Origin: Streptantibioticus silvisoli
GTDB taxonomy: Bacteria > Actinomycetota > Actinomycetes > Streptomycetales > Streptomycetaceae
Assembly: GCF_027947535.2 (NCBI RefSeq)
Contig: NZ_JAAGKO020000056.1
Coordinates: 1-55,045, forward strand
Reading direction: 5' to 3'
DNA: 55,045 nucleotides
Shown piece after piece: positions 1 to 6,681 of the stretch. A program made the position numbers and the translations under genes. Within the stretch, counting starts at the first letter, position 1; every line of letters starts with the position of its first letter. The notes under the pieces are model-generated. The model was not told the origin of the DNA. It searched no databases and saw nothing but the letters and a program-made list of their open reading frames with translations.

Positions 1-164
1 CCGCGGCACACGGGCGCGGGGGTCGGCCGGAGCGGAGGCGGGGCGGGGGTCGGGTGGCTCGTCCGGCGCGGGGGTCGGGCGGTGCCCCCGGCCGGAGGCG
101 GGGCGGGGGTCGGCCGGAGCGGAGGCGGGGCGGGCCGATTCCCGCCGCAGTGGCCGGGGCGTCG
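1..164. repeat. G-rich direct repeats downstream of the first gene
   Basis: There is no gene here. A 24-bp G-rich sequence starting CGGCCGGAGCGGAGG occurs at 24-47 and again at 111-134, with shorter related pieces between them. It lies just 3' of the minus-strand oxidoreductase and looks like simple duplicated intergenic DNA. No terminator with a clear stem could be assigned. Confidence 0.5.
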
Positions 165-1376
165 TCAGCGCGGTTGCGGGCCGGGCGCGTGGCGGGGGGC
201 CTCGCCGAGGACCTCGAAGCGGATGCCGGCGGCCACCAGGCGGGTGATGAGCGCGGGGCCGAGCGCGGCGGCGGTGGTCAGCTGGCCGGCGACCTCGGGC
301 AGGCCGTCGTCGAAGGCCAGGCAGAGCGCGGACTCGGCCAGCATCTTGGCGGTCTCGCCGTAGCCGGGGTCACCGCCGGACACCTCGGTGACGACCCGGC
401 GCCCGCCGCCCTCGCCCACGAACCTGACCGCGAACCAGCTCCGGGCCCGCCGGTCGGCGTCCGGTCCCTGGCCCGGCGCCCGCAGTACGCCGAACGCCCG
501 CCGCAGCGGCGGGAGTTGAGCCGCGAGCGCGAGCAGGGTCATCCCGGCGGCACCGGCCGCGGCGACCGGCAGCCACTTGACCGCGGCCTGGTGGGCGTAG
601 CGGAAGTCCGGTCCGTACGCGGGCAGCGCCGCCGCGGAACGGGCCACCACCTGGCCGTCGATCGAGGGCAGCGGCAGCGTCCAGGCGCGGGCGCGCGGCG
701 ACCAGCCCGGTGCGGCCGTCACCGCGCGCACCCGGCGGCCCGGCGGGCGGGGTTCGACGGCCCGGCGGTCCCGCGCCGCGCGGTACATGGCGGCCGGCCG
801 GGAGAAGGCCAGCAGCGCGGAGGCGAGCGTCCCGCCGGACAGGGTGCCGCCGGCCCGCACGTATCCGTTCACCGACACCGGCCCGTCGCCCGGCAGTTGA
901 CCCACGGTGAACAGCACCCCGAGGTCGTGCGGCACCGAGTCGAACCCGCAGGAGTGCACGATCCGGGCACCGCTGTCCACCGCCCGGCGGTGATGGCGGA
1001 CGTACATCAGGTCGACGAACTCCGGCTCACCGGTGAGGTCCACGTAGTCCGTGCCGGCCTCGGCGCAGGCGGCCACCAGGGGTTCGCCGTGCGTCAGGTA
1101 GGGGCCGACGGTGGAGATCACCACACGGGCGCCGGCCGCCACCACGCGCAGGGCCTCGGGGTCGGCCGCGTCCGCCACCAGCAGCGGCAGCTCGGCACAC
1201 GCCGGCACGCCGGCCGCCAGCCGGTCGCGGACGGCCGCGAGCTTCGCCGCGTCCCGCCCGGCCAGCGCCCAGCGGCAACCCTGCGGGACGTTGCGCGCGA
1301 GGTACTCCGCGGTGAGGCCCCCGGTGAACCCGGTCGCCCCGAACAGCACGATGTCGTACGAACGTGCGCTTCCCAT
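165..1376 (-). CDS. saccharopine dehydrogenase-like NAD(P)-binding oxidoreductase
   Basis: The 403-residue protein opens with a Rossmann dinucleotide-binding motif (DIVLFGATGFTGGLTAEYLA, from about residue 8). It then carries the conserved middle of the saccharopine dehydrogenase/trans-acting enoyl reductase family (VVISTVGPYLTHGEPLVAAC, GTDYVDLTGE, HSCGFDSVPHDLG). Actinobacterial relatives act as enoyl or carbonyl reductases on lipids, but the substrate cannot be read from the sequence. A short hydrophobic stretch near residues 270-290 (AAAGAAGMTLLALAAQL) is usual in this subfamily. The ATG start has GGGAA just upstream and a good promoter about 35 bp away. The gene stands alone; the next gene is a response regulator on the same strand after a 290-bp gap. 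Confidence 0.85.
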   Translation of the reverse strand: MGSARSYDIVLFGATGFTGGLTAEYLARNVPQGCRWALAGRDAAKLAAVRDRLAAGVPACAELPLLVADAADPEALRVVAAGARVVISTVGPYLTHGEPLVAACAEAGTDYVDLTGEPEFVDLMYVRHHRRAVDSGARIVHSCGFDSVPHDLGVLFTVGQLPGDGPVSVNGYVRAGGTLSGGTLASALLAFSRPAAMYRAARDRRAVEPRPPGRRVRAVTAAPGWSPRARAWTLPLPSIDGQVVARSAAALPAYGPDFRYAHQAAVKWLPVAAAGAAGMTLLALAAQLPPLRRAFGVLRAPGQGPDADRRARSWFAVRFVGEGGGRRVVTEVSGGDPGYGETAKMLAESALCLAFDDGLPEVAGQLTTAAALGPALITRLVAAGIRFEVLGEAPRHAPGPQPR

Positions 1377-1409
1377 GGCTTCCCTACCGCCGGGTAATCA
1401 ACGGTGATC

Positions 1410-1438
1410 ACGCTACGGAACCGCCCACCCCGCGTCAA
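1410..1438 (-). promoter_or_regulatory. putative sigma-70 type promoter of the oxidoreductase gene
   Basis: Read on the minus strand, TTGACG (1438-1433) is followed after 17 bp by TAGCGT (1415-1410). This is the same -35/-10 pair seen upstream of several other genes in this window. It would start transcription about 25 bp before the ATG at 1376. Confidence 0.65.
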
Positions 1439-1669
1439 CGGAACGCCCGCGTCGGCGCACGACACGATTCCGCCGGTGGGGGCGGTTCCGGGGCGGGGCG
1501 GGGTCGCGGGTCGGTGTCGTGGTGGGCGGGGGCCGTCGCGGGCGGCGTGGTGGCGGACGGGCTCGTCGGCGCCCACCGCCGCACCGGTGTCCCCAGCACC
1601 CGCGGCGGTGGCGCACGCCGGGCGCCCGCGGCCTGTTGACGGGCCCGTACGGACCGGGGACGAGCGGCG

Positions 1670-2317
1670 TCAGAGGTTGTTGAGGTAGGTGAGGACGGCG
1701 AGGACGCGGCGGTTGCTGTTGCCGTCATCGGTGATGCCGAGCTTGCCGAACAGGGAGGTCGTGTATTTGCTGATGGCGCTTTCGCTGAGGAAGAGCCGCT
1801 GTCCGACGGCCTGGTTGGACAGTCCTTCCGCCATGAGGCCGAGCACGGAGTATTCGCGTTCGGTGAGCCGGTCCAGCCGCCGGTTCGGCGGCCCGCCGGC
1901 CAGCAACCTGGCGATGACGACGGGGTCCATGGCGGTCCCGCCACCGGCGACACGTTCCAGGGCGTCGATGAACTGATCGGCGTCGAAGACGCTCTCCTTG
2001 AGGAAATAGCCGATGCCGCCGGCCCCGTCGGCCAGCAGTTCGCGGGCGTACAGCTGCTCGACGTACTGGGAGAGGACGAGGACCGGCAGTCCGGGCAGTT
2101 CGCTCCGGGCGGCCAGCGCGGCGCGCAGGCCCTCGTCGGTCTGGGTCGGCGGCATACGGACGTCGACGACGGCGACGTCCGGCCGCCACGTCAGCAGCGC
2201 GTCGAGCGTCTCGGGTCCGGTGGCCGCCGTCGCCACCACCTGGTGCCCGCACGCCTCGATGAGGCGGACCATTCCGTCCCGCAGGAGGTAGAGGTCCTCG
2301 GCTACGACGATTCGCAT
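1670..2317 (-). CDS. NarL/LuxR-type response regulator
   Basis: The protein has 215 residues. An N-terminal receiver domain carries the acidic pair E7/D8 and a phospho-acceptor aspartate D52 (VAVVDVRMP). A C-terminal LuxR-type helix-turn-helix (about 150-210) includes LTEREYSVLGLMAEGLSNQA and the recognition-helix region SESAISKYTTSLFGKLGI. The ATG at 2317 lies inside the 3' end of the histidine kinase gene (16-bp overlap), so the two are translationally coupled. It is the DNA-binding output of the neighbouring kinase. Likely targets are the kinase operon itself and the divergent membrane protein gene, but this is inferred from position only. Confidence 0.92.
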   Translation of the reverse strand: MRIVVAEDLYLLRDGMVRLIEACGHQVVATAATGPETLDALLTWRPDVAVVDVRMPPTQTDEGLRAALAARSELPGLPVLVLSQYVEQLYARELLADGAGGIGYFLKESVFDADQFIDALERVAGGGTAMDPVVIARLLAGGPPNRRLDRLTEREYSVLGLMAEGLSNQAVGQRLFLSESAISKYTTSLFGKLGITDDGNSNRRVLAVLTYLNNL

Positions 2318-3561
2318 GCCACCATCATCCTCACCCGGGTCGGGCCGCCCGCCGGGCTGGTGATCTCCAAGGTGCCGTCGAAGACCGCGAGGCGGCGGCG
2401 CAGCCCCGCGAGCCCGCTGCCGGCCCGCACGGCGGCCCCGCCGCGGCCGTCGTCCTCGACATCGACGACGACGCCGGTGTCGTCCCGGGTGATGGAGATC
2501 CGCACCCGGGTCGCACGGGCGTGCTTGACCGCGTTGGCCAGCAGTTCGGCGACGGCGAAGTACAGGGCGGACTCGATCGGCGGGTCCAGGCGCAGCCGAG
2601 GGCCGGCGCTGACGGCCGCTTCGAGCGGGCTGTCCAGGGCGAGCGCGCGGACGGCGTCGACGAGCCCGCGGTCGTTCAGCACCGGCGGACTGATGCCCCG
2701 GACCAGTTCGCGCAGCTCGGTCAGCGACGCGGTGGCGCCGGCCCGTGCCTCCCGCATGAGCGTCCTGGCCCGGTCGGGGTCGGTTGCCATCAGCCTCTCC
2801 GCCGTCGCCAGCGAGAGCCCGAGCCCGACCAGGCGGGCCTGCGCCCCGTCGTGCAGGTCCCGCTCGATCCGGCGGATCTCGGCGGCCTGGGCGACCGTCG
2901 CGTCCGCGCGCTGGACGGTCAGTTCGTCCACCCGGTCGGCCAGCGCCATGGCGGGCGACGGGCGGAGGAAGCGGACGGCCACCGGTTCGACACACCGCCA
3001 GGCATACGGCGAGCCGGCGACGGCCACGGCCAGGCCCAGCACCCCGACGACGCGCGCGGCGGGCTCCGGCCGGCCGAGCCCGAGGACCGCCACGGCCGCC
3101 CCGGCCGGCGGGAAGGCGGCGACCAGGCCCGCGGTGAACGGCACGATCGCCGTGAACCTCAGGTCGCGCCGGGTGGCGGGGTCGCCCCACCGGACCCGCC
3201 ACTTCTGATCCATCAGCGCGTCGCGGCGGGTGCGTTCGTAGCCGAAGCCGTTCCACCAGTACCCGGTGGACATCCGCGTCACCGGCCCGGCCCGCCGGTA
3301 GCCGGCGGGGACGACGACGGCCGTCCACCTCGCGACGAGGAAGCGGACCGTCCGGCAGACCGGGCGGGACAGGGCGAGCGTGCCCCCGCACACCAGCACG
3401 ACCGGCGCCACCCACGACCACGGGTTGCCCGCCCCCCACCGGATCCCCAGCGCCACGGCGGCGGCCCACACCGCCGGCACCAGCATGCTGACGACGACCA
3501 CGACGCACGCCCGGACGAACCCCACCCCGGCGCGCGCCGCCCACGTTCCCAGCTGTCTCAC
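2302..3561 (-). CDS. NarL-type sensor histidine kinase
   Basis: The protein has 419 residues from the preferred GTG at 3561, which has a GGGGGAAG ribosome site six bases upstream. An in-frame ATG at 3603 would add 14 residues. The N-terminal part has hydrophobic segments (VGFVRACVVVVVSMLVPAVW, about 13-32, then several more to residue 205) with little extracellular sequence, so the sensor is membrane-embedded. The HisKA_3 dimerisation box IRRIERDLHDGAQARLVGLG contains the phospho-acceptor H237. The C-terminal HATPase domain has LLANAVKHARA (N box) and VEDDGRGG (G box). It overlaps its regulator gene. The signal sensed is unknown; small membrane-sensor kinases of this kind often respond to cell-envelope stress. 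Confidence 0.9.
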   Translation of the reverse strand: MRQLGTWAARAGVGFVRACVVVVVSMLVPAVWAAAVALGIRWGAGNPWSWVAPVVLVCGGTLALSRPVCRTVRFLVARWTAVVVPAGYRRAGPVTRMSTGYWWNGFGYERTRRDALMDQKWRVRWGDPATRRDLRFTAIVPFTAGLVAAFPPAGAAVAVLGLGRPEPAARVVGVLGLAVAVAGSPYAWRCVEPVAVRFLRPSPAMALADRVDELTVQRADATVAQAAEIRRIERDLHDGAQARLVGLGLSLATAERLMATDPDRARTLMREARAGATASLTELRELVRGISPPVLNDRGLVDAVRALALDSPLEAAVSAGPRLRLDPPIESALYFAVAELLANAVKHARATRVRISITRDDTGVVVDVEDDGRGGAAVRAGSGLAGLRRRLAVFDGTLEITSPAGGPTRVRMMVACESS

Positions 3562-3699
3562 GTCTTCTTCCCCCGCTCTCCGTTCGGTGCTCCCACTGTG
3601 CACCGCGCGCGGCCCGCCACCCCCCTGGCCGGTCGGGGAGTGGGTCTGCCCCCACCCACCCGTGCGTCCAGACCGATACCGTGCCGACCGGGCGCTTCG

Positions 3700-3705
3700 T
3701 AGCGT
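3700..3705 (+). promoter_or_regulatory. putative -10 element for leaderless expression
   Basis: TAGCGT lies 8 bp before the ATG at 3714. This matches the usual spacing for leaderless actinomycete mRNAs, and no convincing ribosome site precedes that ATG. A recognisable -35 was not found, so confidence is limited. Confidence 0.4.
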
Positions 3706-3713
3706 CGGTGGGC

Positions 3714-4154
3714 ATGGAAACCCCCGAGCACACCACGGCCGGCCCGGCCCTCCTCAACGCCCCCGGCACCCGAGCGGCCTTCGGCGCGGCGAAGAACAGC
3801 GTCAAGGTCTACGGCGCACTCGGTGCCCTCGCCCTGCTGGCGGTCGTCGCAGTGGCGGGCAGCGGTCATCCGGTGAACACATTCATGTGGGTCCGGGCGG
3901 TCCTGCTGCCCGTAGTCGCCGTGCCGATCCACCGGATGACCGTTTCCGCTTCCCGGGGATCGCGCCGGGCCTTCGAACGGGTCAGCGCCCTCGCCGTCAT
4001 CATGCCGATCGCGATCATCGGCGTCGACCTGATCCCGGGTGTCTGCCCGCCGTGGTACACCGTGACGCAGGCCGTCTGCGTGCTGCCCGTCGTCCGCGTC
4101 GCGTTCATCACCCGCCGCTCCGCACCGCGCGCCGCCTTCCCCACGTCACGCTGA
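3714..4154 (+). CDS. small integral membrane protein, unknown function
   Basis: The predicted protein has 146 residues from the ATG at 3714; a GTG at 3681 would add 11. Hydrophobic segments are visible at about 35-50 (GALGALALLAVVAVAGSG), 58-73 (WVRAVLLPVVAVPI), 94-110 (SALAVIMPIAIIGVDLIPGV) and 116-132. Four membrane helices with short polar loops are therefore likely. No family was recognised. The gene is divergent from the histidine kinase/response regulator operon with about 150 bp between them. This is a common arrangement for a membrane protein controlled by its neighbouring two-component system. The end, before a tandem repeat region, is clear. Confidence 0.65.
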   Translation: METPEHTTAGPALLNAPGTRAAFGAAKNSVKVYGALGALALLAVVAVAGSGHPVNTFMWVRAVLLPVVAVPIHRMTVSASRGSRRAFERVSALAVIMPIAIIGVDLIPGVCPPWYTVTQAVCVLPVVRVAFITRRSAPRAAFPTSR

Positions 4155-4165
4155 CCCCCTCGGCC

Positions 4166-4219
4166 CCCGCGTGCTTCCCGAACGCCTCGGCTCCCGCGTG
4201 CTTCCCGAACGCCTCGGCT
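4166..4219. repeat. 27-bp perfect tandem duplication
   Basis: Two adjacent identical 27-bp copies (4166-4192 and 4193-4219, each beginning CCCGCGTGCTTCCCGAACGC) follow the stop codon of the small membrane protein. The rest of the spacer up to 4392 holds four degenerate repeats built around GCGGCGTTACGGGCCGG. No gene is seen in 4155-4392. Confidence 0.7.
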
Positions 4220-4392
4220 CGGACTCGGACCGCGGCTGACCGTCGGCGAGGGAGGCGGCGTCTCCGGCGGCGTTACGGGCCGGCGGCGGCATCGGGCGGC
4301 GGCGTTGCGGGCCGGAGATGTCACCGGAAGGCGTTACGGGCGAGCCGGCACCGGGCTGCGGCGTTCCGGGGCGGCGGCGTCGCGGACCGCCG

Positions 4393-4944
4393 TCACTCCG
4401 GGCCCGTGCGGAAGACGTGGACCGAGCCGTTGGGGACGGTGAGCCAGGGAATCCGGTCGGCGGGGTGGCCGTTGAGCCAGGCCAGGCCGGCGCGGATGGC
4501 GTCGCCGTGGCCGACGAGGACGACATGCCGGCCCCGGTGGCGTTCCAGGCAGTCGGTGAGGACGGCGGCCATGCGGCGGTGGACATCGCGGGTGCTCTCG
4601 CCGCCGGGGGCGTGGGCGTCGGGGTCGGCGAAGTCGTAGGGGGCGGCCTCCAGGAGCTGCCGGGTCGGGAAGCCTTCGAGCTGTCCGTGCCCCTGCTCGC
4701 GCAGCCGGGCGTCGACGCGGACCGGCAGCCCGAGGCGTTCGGCGACGGGGCTCGCGGTCTGCCGGGCCCGCAGCAGGTCGCTGCTGTAGAGCGCGACCGC
4801 GGGGACGCCGTCGAGGCTGAGCGCGGCGGCCGCCGCCTGTTCGTGCCCGAGGCCGGTCAGCGGGATGCCCGGGGCCTGGCCCTGGAGGCGGCCGGCCAGG
4901 TTCCACTCGGACTGGCCGTGCCGGACGAGGTGCAACGTGGTCAC
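4393..4944 (-). CDS. histidine phosphatase, probable alpha-ribazole phosphatase
   Basis: The 183-residue protein belongs to the phosphoglycerate mutase-like superfamily. Its N-terminal LHLVRHGQSEWNLAGR holds the phospho-histidine H9. The second catalytic elements are visible as LREQGHGQLEGF and VLVGHGDAIRAGL. Salmonella CobC of this family removes phosphate from alpha-ribazole-phosphate or adenosylcobalamin-phosphate, and position as the last gene after cobU and cobS supports that role. Family membership alone would not distinguish it from a general phosphatase. The GTG start at 4944 overlaps the cobS stop codon (GTGA). An alternative GTG lies at 4950. Note that the name cobC means a different enzyme in the Pseudomonas nomenclature used elsewhere in this cluster. 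Confidence 0.8.
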   Translation of the reverse strand: MTTLHLVRHGQSEWNLAGRLQGQAPGIPLTGLGHEQAAAAALSLDGVPAVALYSSDLLRARQTASPVAERLGLPVRVDARLREQGHGQLEGFPTRQLLEAAPYDFADPDAHAPGGESTRDVHRRMAAVLTDCLERHRGRHVVLVGHGDAIRAGLAWLNGHPADRIPWLTVPNGSVHVFRTGPE

Positions 4945-5729
4945 CGCCACGCGTGCTCCCCGGCCAGGACCACCAGGACGACGGTGGTCGCGGTCTCCAC
5001 CAGTGCGCCGAAGATGTCGCCGGAGACGCCGCCGAGCCGCCGGACCGCGTGCCGGCGCAGCACGGCGGCGACCGCCAGCGCTCCGCAGACGGCGGCGGCC
5101 GTCCACCCGGCGCCGGCCGGGCCGCCGCCGGTCAGCAGCCGGCCCGCCGCGCCGAGCAGCGGCCCGGCGCAGAGCCACGCCAGGCGGGCCGCCCGTCCGG
5201 TGCCGCCGGCGACCAGGGCGCCGAACGACGAGCCGGGGGAAGCGGGTTCACCCGCCGCGGCCACCACCGCGATCCGGCCGGTGACCAGGGCGGTGAGCAC
5301 CGCGGCGAGCCCGGCCGCCGGGCCGGCCGAGGACAGCACGGCGGCCAGCGCGGTGACCCGCACCAGCAGGACCAGCAGCAGCGCCAGGACGCCGAACGGG
5401 CCGATGTCGGACCGTCGCATGATCGCGCGGGCCTGCTCGGGCGGGCGGCGGCTGCCCAGCCCGTCGGCCAGGTCGGCGAGGCCGTCGAGGTGCAGTCCCC
5501 GGGTGAGCAGCGCGACGGCCGCCTCCAGCAGCGCGGCGGCCAGCAGCGGGGAGCCGTGGCCCGGCCCGTGCCACACCAGCAGCGCGGGCAGCGCGCCGAG
5601 CACGCCGAGCACCGCGCCCACCGGCGGCATCCACAGCACGACGCGGGGCCCGGGGGCGGTGTCGCGCCGGGGCACCGGCAGCACGGTGAACAGGGACAGG
5701 GCCGCCAGCGGGCCGGCGCGGCCGGTCAC
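4941..5729 (-). CDS. cobS: adenosylcobinamide-GDP ribazoletransferase (cobalamin synthase)
   Basis: The 262-residue polytopic membrane protein joins alpha-ribazole(-phosphate) to adenosylcobinamide-GDP, the last condensation in cobalamin assembly. The family's acidic signature is clear at about residues 70-85 (TRGLHLDGLADLADGLGS), followed by RRSDIGPFG and, near the C-terminus, RLGGVSGDIFGA. Several alanine/leucine-rich helices fill the rest. The GTG start at 5729 overlaps the cobU stop, and its own stop overlaps the next start, so the three terminal genes form one coupled unit. Confidence 0.93.
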   Translation of the reverse strand: MTGRAGPLAALSLFTVLPVPRRDTAPGPRVVLWMPPVGAVLGVLGALPALLVWHGPGHGSPLLAAALLEAAVALLTRGLHLDGLADLADGLGSRRPPEQARAIMRRSDIGPFGVLALLLVLLVRVTALAAVLSSAGPAAGLAAVLTALVTGRIAVVAAAGEPASPGSSFGALVAGGTGRAARLAWLCAGPLLGAAGRLLTGGGPAGAGWTAAAVCGALAVAAVLRRHAVRRLGGVSGDIFGALVETATTVVLVVLAGEHAWR

Positions 5730-6310
5730 CGCAGCCGCTGGGGGATGCCGGCGGTGATCAGCCACACGCGGTCGCTGGCCGCCGCGACGCGGTTGTTGAG
5801 GATGCCCTGCTCGTCGCGGAACCGGCGGCCCGAGGGGGTCGCCGGGACGACGCCGGACCCGACCTCGTTGCTCACCGCGACCACCCGGCGCGGGGTGGCG
5901 GTCCAGGCGGCGACCAGGGCGTCCACCCGGTCCGCCAGCCGCCGGTCGGCGTCCGGGGCGCCGGACCAGACGCCGCAGTCGTCCATCGTCCGGGCCAGCC
6001 AGGTCGTGAGGCAGTCCAGCAGGACGGGCGGGCCGGGGCGGCCGAACTGTCCGGGCAGGTCGACGGTTTCGACGGTGTGCCAGCTGTCCGGGCGCCGCGC
6101 CCGGTGGCGTGCGACGCGCTCGCCCCACTCGGGGTCGCTGCCGTCGGGCACCGGTCCGCAGGCGAGGTAGTCGGCCGCGCCGCCGGTGAGCAGGCTCTCG
6201 GCGAACGAGGACTTGCCCGAGCGGGCGCCCCCCAGCACGAGCACCCGCCGGGCCCGCCGCGGCCGCCCCGGCACCGGGCGGGGACGCGGCCGGTGCACGA
6301 CGGGGGTCAT
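5726..6310 (-). CDS. cobU: adenosylcobinamide kinase / adenosylcobinamide-phosphate guanylyltransferase
   Basis: The 194-residue enzyme phosphorylates adenosylcobinamide and transfers GMP to it. The Walker A loop GGARSGKSS is at residues 27-35. RVARHRARRPDSWHTVE covers the region of the guanylylated histidine. LLDCLTTWLARTMDD, SNEVGSGVVP and GILNNRVAAASDRVWLITAG are the usual family motifs. An N-terminal Pro/Arg-rich extension of about 20 residues precedes the fold. The ATG at 6310 is the fourth copy of a start region that is tandemly repeated upstream (44-bp units), and it overlaps the stop of the last mini-ORF (ATGA). A GGGAG ribosome site is 7 bp upstream. Confidence 0.92.
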   Translation of the reverse strand: MTPVVHRPRPRPVPGRPRRARRVLVLGGARSGKSSFAESLLTGGAADYLACGPVPDGSDPEWGERVARHRARRPDSWHTVETVDLPGQFGRPGPPVLLDCLTTWLARTMDDCGVWSGAPDADRRLADRVDALVAAWTATPRRVVAVSNEVGSGVVPATPSGRRFRDEQGILNNRVAAASDRVWLITAGIPQRLR

Positions 6311-6354
6311 CGGCGCACTCCCGACGAACGCGGGCCATGGGCGACGGGGGTCAT
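6307..6354 (-). CDS. upstream mini-ORF 3 (15 codons), coupled to cobU
   Basis: Encodes MTPVAHGPRSSGVRR, identical to mini-ORF 2. It has GGGAG seven bases before its ATG. Its TGA (6309-6307) overlaps the cobU ATG (6310-6308), so ribosomes finishing it are placed on the cobU start. Confidence 0.5.
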   Translation of the reverse strand: MTPVAHGPRSSGVRR

Positions 6355-6398
6355 CGGCGCACTCCCGACGAACGCGGGCCATGGGCGACGGGGGTCAT
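6351..6398 (-). CDS. upstream mini-ORF 2 (15 codons) in the cobU leader
   Basis: Encodes MTPVAHGPRSSGVRR. Its ATG overlaps the preceding stop and its TGA overlaps the next ATG at 6354. A GGAG ribosome site lies about 8 bp before the start. It is nucleotide-identical to mini-ORF 3. Confidence 0.5.
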   Translation of the reverse strand: MTPVAHGPRSSGVRR

Positions 6399-6442
6399 CG
6401 GCGAACTCCTGGCGGACACGGGCCGTACGCGACGGCGGTCAT
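6395..6442 (-). CDS. upstream mini-ORF 1 (15 codons) in the cobU leader
   Basis: Encodes MTAVAYGPCPPGVRR and stops in TGA, which overlaps the ATG of the next mini-ORF at 6398. Its own ribosome site is poor. It is the most diverged of the three copies. Coding is predicted only from the repeated start/stop pattern; the peptide itself may have no function beyond passing ribosomes on to cobU. Confidence 0.45.
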   Translation of the reverse strand: MTAVAYGPCPPGVRR

Positions 6443-6681
6443 CGGGCATCGTTGACGGGGGCGAGAGGACAAGGACGGGGAGGGGACAGGGACGGGGAGG
6501 GGAGGGGAGGGGTGCGGCCGGAGTCCTCGCCGAACCCAGACGGGCACGGGCCGCAGGCAACGGCACCCGTCCGGCGCACCCCACGCCGACATGGGCAACG
6601 CACGCGCCGGCCCCCGCCGCACCCCCGCCCCACGCGACCCCACGCGGACGCGACCACCCCGCACCGCCTCGACCCCGCAGG
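6443..6681. other. spacer inside the cob locus with a G-run tract
   Basis: No gene is seen. This is the only real gap (about 240 bp) in the cobD-to-phosphatase series. 6456-6513 on the plus strand is a purine-rich tract with repeated GGGG runs that could form a G-quadruplex in DNA; the transcript would be C-rich. No terminator or promoter could be identified, so I cannot tell whether cobU-cobS is read through from bluB-cobT. Confidence 0.5.

Larger units (their letters stand above)
6302..6444 (-). repeat. 44-bp tandem repeats duplicating the cobU start region
   Basis: Units begin at 6307, 6351 and 6395 with a fourth partial copy at 6439; the exact period is 44 bp. The first two units are identical and the third is diverged by several substitutions. 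Each unit carries, on the minus strand, a GGGAG (or GGAG) ribosome site and an ATGA start/stop overlap, so each one restarts translation. The first bases of cobU itself (ATGACCCCCGTC) are the same as the repeat, so the array seems to have arisen by duplicating the cobU translation start. Confidence 0.9.
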
